Source of the DNA: Candidatus Kerfeldbacteria bacterium
GTDB lineage: Bacteria > Patescibacteriota > Patescibacteriia > PEXW01
DNA: 7,459 bases
Assembly: GCA_903867845.1 (NCBI GenBank)
Contig: CAIPSZ010000108.1
Location: 1-7,459, forward strand
Direction: 5' to 3'
Part shown: one piece after another, positions 1 to 4,354 of the stretch
Layout of the letters: every line of letters begins with the position of its first letter
How positions within the stretch are numbered: position 1 is the stretch's first letter
Position numbers and translations under genes: made by a program
Notes under the pieces: model-generated
What the model saw: the letters and a program-made list of their open reading frames with translations, nothing else
What the model was told of the DNA's origin: nothing
Database searches by the model: none

Positions 1-1
1 C

Positions 2-58
2 CTTGACCTCAAGGAGGCGGCTATCCGTGCGCTTTTCCAGGGGATGCTGGGCGATTAG
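2..58 (+). CDS. 3' end of an unidentified protein gene (partial)
   Basis: The window opens inside a reading frame that gives the 18 residues LDLKEAAIRALFQGMLGD and then a TAG stop at 56-58. The peptide looks like an amphipathic helix with charged and hydrophobic residues alternating, as expected of a real C-terminus. It vaguely recalls the helical ends of type I restriction specificity subunits, but that is an impression from too few residues and I do not assign it. The gene body lies upstream of the window, so product, length and start cannot be judged. The frame is open from the first full codon. A chance open stretch of this length is possible, which limits confidence. Confidence 0.45.
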   Translation, partial: LDLKEAAIRALFQGMLGD

Positions 59-151
59 ATGTGGGGGGAGGGTGTAATTGAAGTCGGAGAGGGTAAAGGG
101 GGAGTGAGGGGAGAGGGGAGAGGGAAGTTAGTAAGGGAGAGGGAGAGAGCT
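59..151 (+). repeat. Purine-rich GA tract with a G-quadruplex motif
   Basis: The plus strand is almost pure G and A over about 90 bases, with irregular repeats of gagaggg and gggaga types. Within it, 91-124 has five G runs (91-93, 98-102, 108-111, 115-118, 122-124) separated by loops of 4, 5, 3 and 3 bases, which satisfies the usual G3+N1-7 quadruplex pattern. The minus strand is correspondingly C/T-rich and could also support triplex DNA. It begins immediately after the stop codon of the upstream gene. A role in ending transcription is possible but is inference. Confidence 0.55.
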
Positions 152-229
152 TCGGTGACGCGGGACTTCACTTGAGGGGAGCGGTCGGGGGAATTGCGGG
201 GGAAGTTGAGGCAGATTTTTCCGTGGCGG

Positions 230-274
230 GAGCAGGGAAAATTGGACAAGCCAATAGGCGCAAAGGAGGAGTAG
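230..274 (+). repeat. 45-nt repeat copy 1, encoding the tail EQGKLDKPIGAKEE-stop
   Basis: Read in the frame beginning at 230, this stretch gives EQGKLDKPIGAKEE followed by TAG. The same peptide and stop occur at 563-607. The two copies differ at six bases (five third positions and one synonymous Leu first position), and none changes the plus-strand peptide. The frame is open upstream only to a TGA at 173-175 and has no ATG, so this copy would be the end of a decayed gene. Similarity stops abruptly at the 5' side of GAG (230) and continues weakly downstream to the TGTCATCC palindrome. Confidence 0.65.
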
Positions 275-289
275 AGAATAGTATTGCAT

Positions 290-315
290 GTCATCCCGGG
301 CGTAAGACCCGGGAT
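290..315. repeat. Short palindromic element following repeat copy 1
   Basis: The sequence starts TGTCATCC and contains a perfect 8-bp stem: ATCCCGGG at 293-300 and CCCGGGAT at 308-315, with a 7-base loop. The same arrangement, at the same distance after the 45-nt repeat, occurs at 620-644. There is no T run, so an intrinsic terminator is not indicated. Unlike the second copy, I see no right-hand outer arm, so this copy seems truncated. Confidence 0.55.
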
Positions 316-379
316 CTTGCGATTGTACAGGTGAACGACCATGCAGTCAGTTGGTTTCTCGTGAGTAGTCACGGTTCAT

Positions 380-407
380 CCACCTTTTCTGGCGTCAGAA
401 AAGGTGG
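380..407. repeat. Perfect 12-bp hairpin (CCACCTTTTCTG / CAGAAAAGGTGG)
   Basis: The left arm at 380-391 and the right arm at 396-407 are exact reverse complements around a 4-base loop, GCGT. The stem is strong and perfect, but no U-tract follows on either strand, which argues against a classical rho-independent terminator. It sits between the two copies of the 45-nt repeat and probably belongs to the dispersed repeat content of this region. Alternatives are a folded RNA element or a REP-like unit. Confidence 0.6.
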
Positions 408-422
408 CCCAAAAGACCGTTG

Positions 423-488
423 GGGGCGAAACAACTCCATTCCCTTGGAAAATTCGTAGAGTATTTACAAACAGCGTGGTTTCGCCCC
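423..488. repeat. Spaced inverted repeat GGGGCGAAAC / GTTTCGCCCC
   Basis: The 10-base arms at 423-432 and 479-488 are perfect reverse complements, 46 bases apart. After one mismatch the pairing continues inward for two more bases. It lies just after the perfect hairpin at 380-407. The two may be parts of one larger repeat element, but no transposase or target duplication is visible. Confidence 0.4.
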
Positions 489-562
489 AAAACCCCCAGA
501 CTTCTTACATAACTAGTATTTTTTTACGAAAGGAAAGAAGTGAGTATTCGATCAGCATTCAG

Positions 563-607
563 GAGCAGGGGAAACTGGACAAGCCCATCGGTGCGAAGGA
601 GGAGTAG
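563..607 (+). repeat. 45-nt repeat copy 2, encoding the tail EQGKLDKPIGAKEE-stop
   Basis: This is the second copy of the unit at 230-274, exactly 333 bases downstream. It encodes the same 14 residues and the same TAG stop, with six synonymous differences. The frame upstream is open to an ATG at 404, but that ATG lies inside the perfect hairpin and the peptide in between looks non-biological. The sequences before the two copies are unrelated. After the stop both copies run into a TGTCATCC palindrome within 12-16 bases, so tail and palindrome may form one composite repeat. Confidence 0.65.
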
Positions 608-619
608 CGTATCCAGTTG

Positions 620-684
620 TGTCATCCTGAACTCGTTTCAGGATCTCCGGGTTTAGAGATGCCGGATCGGAGTCTGGTATGACA
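620..684. repeat. Palindromic intergenic element (TGTCAT ... ATGACA)
   Basis: The outer arms TGTCAT (620-625) and ATGACA (679-684) bracket a perfect inner stem, ATCCTGAA (624-631) with TTCAGGAT (637-644), and a further CCGG pair inside. The layout resembles the widely scattered bacterial intergenic palindromes that start TCATCCTGAACTCGTTTCAG; that resemblance is from memory and not a search. It ends about 45 bases before the start of the SHOCT gene. Confidence 0.6.
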
Positions 685-729
685 TATTTCGTTTGGGGGT
701 AATTCAGGGAGAAGGAATACCCTTTACTC

Positions 730-987
730 ATGAACCCAAACTACTACGCTTACCCAGCAATGCGCGCAGTGACCTATGGCCATAGCTGGATGTGGCCGAT
801 TAGCATTCTGTTCTGCATCGGCATTGTTGTACTCATTCTGCTCGTTGTTCGGCCACGGCACTGGCACCACCATGGCCACGGCATGTGGCAACATTCGAAT
901 GCGCTAAACATTTTGCAGGAGCGCTACGCCAAAGGGGAAATTACCAAAGAGCAATTTGAGGACATGAAGAAAACGCTTGAAGCGTAA
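730..987 (+). CDS. Small membrane protein with His-rich linker and C-terminal SHOCT motif
   Basis: This 85-residue protein has one strong membrane segment at about residues 20-40, followed by RPRHWHHHGHGMWQH (residues 41-55), a short histidine-rich stretch that could bind metal. The C-terminus, about residues 57-85, matches the SHOCT pattern: an ILQERYAKGEIT core followed by EQFEDMKKTLE. SHOCT (short C-terminal) motifs occur at the ends of many small bacterial membrane proteins and are thought to help oligomerisation; no enzymatic activity is expected. The ATG at 730 is preceded by GGGAGAAGGA at 707-716, a purine-rich ribosome-binding site with 13 bases of spacing, which is rather long. The gene stands alone and converges with the nucleotidyltransferase gene with only 13 bases between the stops. 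Its function is unknown; a role in envelope stress or metal handling is speculation. Confidence 0.85.
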   Translation: MNPNYYAYPAMRAVTYGHSWMWPISILFCIGIVVLILLVVRPRHWHHHGHGMWQHSNALNILQERYAKGEITKEQFEDMKKTLEA

Positions 988-992
988 GTGGT

Positions 993-1007
993 ATCGTTGT
1001 TTACGAT
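993..1007. terminator. Weak hairpin between convergent genes
   Basis: ATCGT (993-997) and ACGAT (1003-1007) form a 5-bp stem around a 5-base loop, placed between the convergent stops of the SHOCT gene and the nucleotidyltransferase gene. The position suits a bidirectional terminator. The stem is short and overlaps the last codons of the minus-strand gene, and neither side has a proper T run, so this is only a candidate. Confidence 0.2.
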
Positions 1008-1789
1008 TTCCTACTGATCGTTCGCCAGAACGGCTCCAGTTTTCGACTGTAGTGATTTTCGTTTGTGAGCGGGATGGTGAACTGCTTACCCCACGGTGCG
1101 AACTTCTTCGTGTGCGTGCGGTTGAAAAGTTTTCGGTACGCAGACATCTTGTCACTAAGGGACGTGCTATGGACGAATGAGGTAAAAGCGGCGAGGGTTT
1201 TTGGATCTCGTCCAGTGAGGTAGGCGAGCGCATTCTTCTCACCTCGCCACGGAATGCCGCGGAACGTGAAGAAGGCAGTGATGAGTTCCGTGACGCTGTA
1301 GAGCAACTGCAGTTCCAAAGCAGCGGTGTACGTTCGATTCCGGGCACGGTAGTACCGTTCATTTTCCATGCGCATGTAATTCACCTTTACCCACACGTCC
1401 CACTTTTCTTGTTCAGCGACGACAAGGGGTTTCCGTGCTTCCAATCTGGATTGCAAATGCTGGAGTATGTTCGTCGGATCGTACATAATCTTTCCTTGAC
1501 GGAGCCAGGTGACGAAAATACCTTCCAGTGCATTGCCAGAGAACGATTTCTTCGGCAGAAGTTTTTGGAGGAAGGGTAGGTCAAAGAAAAAAATGTCCGC
1601 AAAATGCCTCTCAACCAAAGTGTACAGTGAACGGATATGCGAAGAATTTCTATTCAGGATGATGACCAGGTCAATATCGCTGTGCTTGCCAATGGTTTTC
1701 GCGGTTGATCCGGTGAAGAATATGCCCTTCACCTTCGGGGAGGCTTGTGCATTTGCGACGAGCTGCCGCAGGGTTTGCGAGTTCTTCAT
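1001..1789 (-). CDS. Nucleotidyltransferase-domain protein (Pol beta superfamily)
   Basis: This 262-residue protein begins at the ATG at 1789-1787. Residues 20-42 hold the signature of the DNA polymerase beta-like nucleotidyltransferases: a strand ending in G27-S28, then nine residues, then D38-I-D40, which bind NTP and metal. A third carboxylate may be D65 or D70 in the ADIFFFD strand. GKIMYDP at 99-105 resembles the strand and turn seen after the catalytic core in related proteins. The remainder (about 118-262) looks helical and basic, with YYRARNRTYTAALELQLLYS near 136-155; it may recognise a substrate, but I cannot name one. The frame stays open upstream to an ATG at 1954, but that start would run through the pgk promoter and first codons, so I reject it. 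A TTG near 1840 is another possible start. It is probably a monocistronic gene, unrelated to glycolysis. Confidence 0.75.
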   Translation of the reverse strand: MKNSQTLRQLVANAQASPKVKGIFFTGSTAKTIGKHSDIDLVIILNRNSSHIRSLYTLVERHFADIFFFDLPFLQKLLPKKSFSGNALEGIFVTWLRQGKIMYDPTNILQHLQSRLEARKPLVVAEQEKWDVWVKVNYMRMENERYYRARNRTYTAALELQLLYSVTELITAFFTFRGIPWRGEKNALAYLTGRDPKTLAAFTSFVHSTSLSDKMSAYRKLFNRTHTKKFAPWGKQFTIPLTNENHYSRKLEPFWRTISRKS

Positions 1790-1814
1790 ACGTATAGGGT
1801 TTACACCTAGGGGT

Positions 1815-1843
1815 AGTGTACTAGTGCTGAGCCGGCGCAACAA
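1815..1843 (-). promoter_or_regulatory. Candidate promoter for the nucleotidyltransferase gene
   Basis: On the minus strand, TTGTTG (1843-1838) and TACACT (1820-1815) are separated by exactly 17 bases. The first matches TTGACA at three positions and the second matches TATAAT at four. It lies about 25 bases before the chosen start at 1789, and a weak AGGTG lies in between. It is a plausible sigma-70-type promoter supported only by spacing and position. Confidence 0.3.
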
Positions 1844-1874
1844 TGCATCGGTTAAAAATAGTTCGGTTATGATC

Positions 1875-1903
1875 TCGTCAAAGCGTGATTTTTGTGGTAT
1901 AAT
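1875..1903 (+). promoter_or_regulatory. Extended -10 promoter of the glycolytic operon; transcript probably leaderless
   Basis: A consensus -10 box TATAAT lies at 1898-1903, preceded by TGG (1895-1897), which makes an extended -10. A -35-like TCGTCA (1875-1880, four of six matches) lies 17 bases upstream. Transcription normally starts about seven bases after the -10, which falls on or next to the ATG of pgk at 1910. There is no room for a ribosome-binding site, so the mRNA would begin at or very near the start codon. This is the only strong promoter I find for the four-gene operon. Confidence 0.75.
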
Positions 1904-1909
1904 AGCGGC

Positions 1910-3091
1910 ATGGAACTGCGCACGCTGAAGGAACTTGATGTTGCCGGAAAGCAAGTTATTGTTCGCGTTGACTTCAACGTCCCGCTGGATAACGGAAAGG
2001 TGGTTGAGGCAACGAAAATCACCTCGGCACTTCCAACCATTGCGTACCTACGCAGCCAGCACTGCCGGATTGTCCTGCTGACGCACCTGAAACTTTTGGA
2101 AAGCACCGCCGGAAAGGTTGACCCAGCGTTTAGCTTGCGGCCAGTTTTTGATTACCTGGCGGAAAAAATGACCGGCATTCGGTTCTTCCCCCAAGTTCCC
2201 GGTACGCCCGAAGCAGTTACCGCGAGCCAGACGCTGCGCAATGGTGATATTGCCCTATTTGAAAACCTTCGTTTCAACCCTGGCGAACAGGCGAATGACC
2301 CTGCGTGTGGCGCATCTCTGGCTGCCATGGGTGATTGCGTGGTCATTGAAGCGTTCTCGGAGTGCCACCGCAAGGTCGCATCCATGAGCATCCTGCCGAC
2401 CTTGAAACCTTCGGCCGTCGGGTTGCACATGGAGAAGGAAATTACGTATTTGAGTAGTGTGATGGGAAAGCCGAAGCGGCCGATGGTGGCGGTCATTGGA
2501 GGAGCGAAAATTTCCACCAAACTCCCGGTCATCCGGAGCATGCTGGAGCACTGCGACTACGTCCTGCTGGGTGGGGCACTGGCGAACACCATACTCAAAG
2601 CGCAGGGGATTGCCGTCGGGAAGTCGCTGATTGAGGAGAGCATGGTGGCAAGCGTGAAGGATTTGTCGCTGACCACGAACAAGCTCCGCGTACCCATTGA
2701 CGTGGTCATGGCCACGAAACCCGAAGCTGGCATTCCCACGCAAATCGTGGCCGTGGCTAACGTTCCGGATGACCAGCTCATCCTGGACATTGGGCCAGAA
2801 ACGCTGGACCTCTACAACATGATCCTACAGACCGCGGGCACGATAGTGTGGAATGGCCCCATGGGCTACTTCGAGCTGCCGGAATTTGCCAAAGGCACGG
2901 ACGAGCTTACCAAGGACATTGCTGGCTCGCACGCCATTACCATAGCCGGTGGCGGGGAGACGCTAGACGCCATTCACAACTTGAAGCTTACCGAAAAGTT
3001 TACTTTCATTTCCACTGGCGGCGGTGCCATGCTGAAGTTCCTGGAGGGGAAACCCATGCCTGGCATCATCCCGCTGCTCAAGAATAGCTAA
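1910..3091 (+). CDS. pgk: Phosphoglycerate kinase
   Basis: This 393-residue protein (usual length about 385-420) transfers phosphate from 1,3-bisphosphoglycerate to ADP in the cytoplasm, giving 3-phosphoglycerate and ATP. Family landmarks are in order: VDFNVP (D21, N23), ALPTI, THL (H59), ENLRF (R121), H153-R154, GGAK (K200), GKSL, VWNGPMG (314-319), GGGE (347-350) and STGGG (368-372). Two usual substrate-binding arginines are replaced: the one at E. coli position 36 is K36, and the one in HLGR (E. coli 62) is L62, where the loop reads THLKLLE. The usual NDAFGxAHR block reads IEAFSECHR. The frame extends back to a TTG at 1892, but that start lies upstream of the -10 box, so the ATG at 1910 is chosen; it has no Shine-Dalgarno and is probably leaderless. 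eno follows after 3 bases. Identity is certain; the catalytic rate could be altered. Confidence 0.97.
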   Translation: MELRTLKELDVAGKQVIVRVDFNVPLDNGKVVEATKITSALPTIAYLRSQHCRIVLLTHLKLLESTAGKVDPAFSLRPVFDYLAEKMTGIRFFPQVPGTPEAVTASQTLRNGDIALFENLRFNPGEQANDPACGASLAAMGDCVVIEAFSECHRKVASMSILPTLKPSAVGLHMEKEITYLSSVMGKPKRPMVAVIGGAKISTKLPVIRSMLEHCDYVLLGGALANTILKAQGIAVGKSLIEESMVASVKDLSLTTNKLRVPIDVVMATKPEAGIPTQIVAVANVPDDQLILDIGPETLDLYNMILQTAGTIVWNGPMGYFELPEFAKGTDELTKDIAGSHAITIAGGGETLDAIHNLKLTEKFTFISTGGGAMLKFLEGKPMPGIIPLLKNS

Positions 3092-3094
3092 CTT

Positions 3095-4354
3095 ATGGCG
3101 AAACTCACCACCCTCAATGCACTGGAAATTCTCGACTCGCGCGGTAACCCGACGCTAGAAGTTACGGCTACGCTGGATGACGGAAGCGTGGGCGTTGCCG
3201 GCGTGCCGTCCGGTGCATCTACGGGCACGCATGAAGCACTGGAATTGCGGGATGAGGACCCGAAACGCTACGGCGGAAAGGGCGTGCGCAAGGCAGTGGC
3301 GAACGTTACCGGACCCATTGCTACAACGCTCGTGGGGCAGGATGTGCGTAACCAGCAAACCGTTGACCAGCGCCTCATTGACTTGGACGGTACGGAAAAT
3401 AAATCTAAGCTCGGCGCGAATGCAATCTTGGGTACCTCGCTCGCCATTGCGCGGGCGAATGCGAAGGCGGCGAAGCAAGAATTGTGGCAGTACATTGCCA
3501 GCCAGTACGGCTTTGCCAATGCGGGGAAATCTTTCCCCATTCCCATGTGCAATGTCATCAATGGTGGCGTACACGCGGATTCGGGGTTGAGCTTCCAGGA
3601 GTTCATGATCCTGCCGCAGCACGCCGACTTCCCCGAGCGCTTGCGCTGCGCCGCAGAAATTTTCCATACCCTCGCTAAGGTGCTGAAGGGCAAGGGCTTC
3701 CAAACCTTGGTCGGGGATGAAGGCGGCTACGCGCCACGGTTGCGCAGCAACGAAGAACCGCTCCAGCTCATTGCCGCAGCGATTGCGGATGCCGGTTACA
3801 CGCTGGGTACTGACGTCCTGCTCGGCATGGATGCCGCTGCAAGCGAGTTTGTGAAACCTGACGGTACGTACCCGCTGGCACTCGAGGAAAAAGGACTGTC
3901 CGCTGACCAACTGACCGCCCTGTACGCCGAGTGGCACGACACGTACCACCTTGCATCGGTTGAGGATGGACTGGCCGAAGATGACTGGGCGAACTGGCCA
4001 GCACAAACTGCAGCGCTTGCAGCAAAGGGCATGTGGGTGGTGGGGGATGATTTGTTCGTCACCAACGTGCAGCGGTTGCAGAAAGGCATTGACGCCAAGG
4101 TGGGGAATGCCATCCTCATCAAGCTCAACCAAATTGGCACGCTCTCGGAAACGATTTCCACTATCAAGCTCGCCCAAGCGCATGCCTACAAAGTCATTAT
4201 CTCGCACCGTTCGGGCGAGACCTGCGATACGACCATTGCGGATCTGGCCATTGCCGTTAGCGCTGATGCCATTAAAACTGGTTCGCTGTCCCGTGGGGAG
4301 CGCATGGCAAAGTACAATCGTCTCCTCGCTATCTGGCAATCGCTCCATGCGTGA
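3095..4354 (+). CDS. eno: Enolase (phosphopyruvate hydratase)
   Basis: This 419-residue protein (usual length about 420-435) dehydrates 2-phosphoglycerate to phosphoenolpyruvate with Mg2+. All key sites I can align are present: the mobile loop SGASTG (39-44), H160 in GGVHA, E169 in FQEFM, E209 in GDEGGYAP, metal ligands D246 (GMDAA), E290 (VEDGLAEDDW) and D318 (VGDDLF), the catalytic base K343 (ILIKLNQIG), the HRSGET block (371-376), and K394 in IKTGSLSRGER. The C-terminus stops soon after AKYNRLL, somewhat shorter than the E. coli protein but within family range. The ATG lies three bases after the pgk stop with no Shine-Dalgarno, so translation probably depends on coupling to pgk. The stop overlaps the start of the first gpmI by 8 bases. 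It should be a normal active enzyme. Confidence 0.98.
   Translation: MAKLTTLNALEILDSRGNPTLEVTATLDDGSVGVAGVPSGASTGTHEALELRDEDPKRYGGKGVRKAVANVTGPIATTLVGQDVRNQQTVDQRLIDLDGTENKSKLGANAILGTSLAIARANAKAAKQELWQYIASQYGFANAGKSFPIPMCNVINGGVHADSGLSFQEFMILPQHADFPERLRCAAEIFHTLAKVLKGKGFQTLVGDEGGYAPRLRSNEEPLQLIAAAIADAGYTLGTDVLLGMDAAASEFVKPDGTYPLALEEKGLSADQLTALYAEWHDTYHLASVEDGLAEDDWANWPAQTAALAAKGMWVVGDDLFVTNVQRLQKGIDAKVGNAILIKLNQIGTLSETISTIKLAQAHAYKVIISHRSGETCDTTIADLAIAVSADAIKTGSLSRGERMAKYNRLLAIWQSLHA

Larger units (their letters stand above)
59..729. other. Gene-poor, repeat-dense intergenic region
   Basis: About 670 bases separate the upstream partial gene from the SHOCT gene. Open frames of 67-105 codons exist here (for example 172-459 and 404-607 on the plus strand and 55-372 on the minus strand), but they lack ribosome-binding sites, recognisable domains and a normal residue mix, and they run through palindromes. 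What the region holds is a purine-rich tract, two copies of a 45-nt repeat, two palindromic elements that start TGTCATCC, a perfect 12-bp hairpin and a 10-bp inverted repeat. It therefore looks like a landing or decay zone for dispersed repeats. Confidence 0.6.

Noticed and set aside
55..372. Minus-strand open frame whose product is rich in Pro, Ser and Leu
   Set aside because: The composition simply mirrors the purine-rich tract on the plus strand. Across the duplicated 45-nt repeat this frame accumulates residue changes while the plus frame does not.
172..607. Plus-strand open frames at 172-459 and 404-607 as possible small genes
   Set aside because: They have no ribosome-binding site and no domain, and they run through palindromes and repeats. 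The ATG at 404 lies within the perfect hairpin. Only the last 14 codons of the second are of interest, and those are reported as a repeat.
675..683. TGGTATGAC as an extended -10 promoter for the SHOCT gene
   Set aside because: The hexamer matches TATAAT at only four positions, no -35 lies at the right distance, and the bases are part of the palindromic element's right arm.
1892..1909. TTG start for pgk, six codons upstream of the ATG
   Set aside because: Those codons contain the extended -10 box, so they would not be transcribed from that promoter. PGK homologues start near MELRTL.
1790..1954. N-terminal extension of the nucleotidyltransferase to an ATG at 1954
   Set aside because: It would overlap the first 45 bases of pgk and its promoter on the opposite strand, and the added residues show no family feature. 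The ATG at 1789 precedes the conserved core suitably.
3951..4346. Extension of the first gpmI upstream to an ATG at 3951
   Set aside because: The extra 132 codons lie entirely within eno in another frame and give an Arg/Ser-rich peptide unlike any mutase. The ATG at 4347 sits 16 codons before the conserved LLILDGWG block, as is normal.
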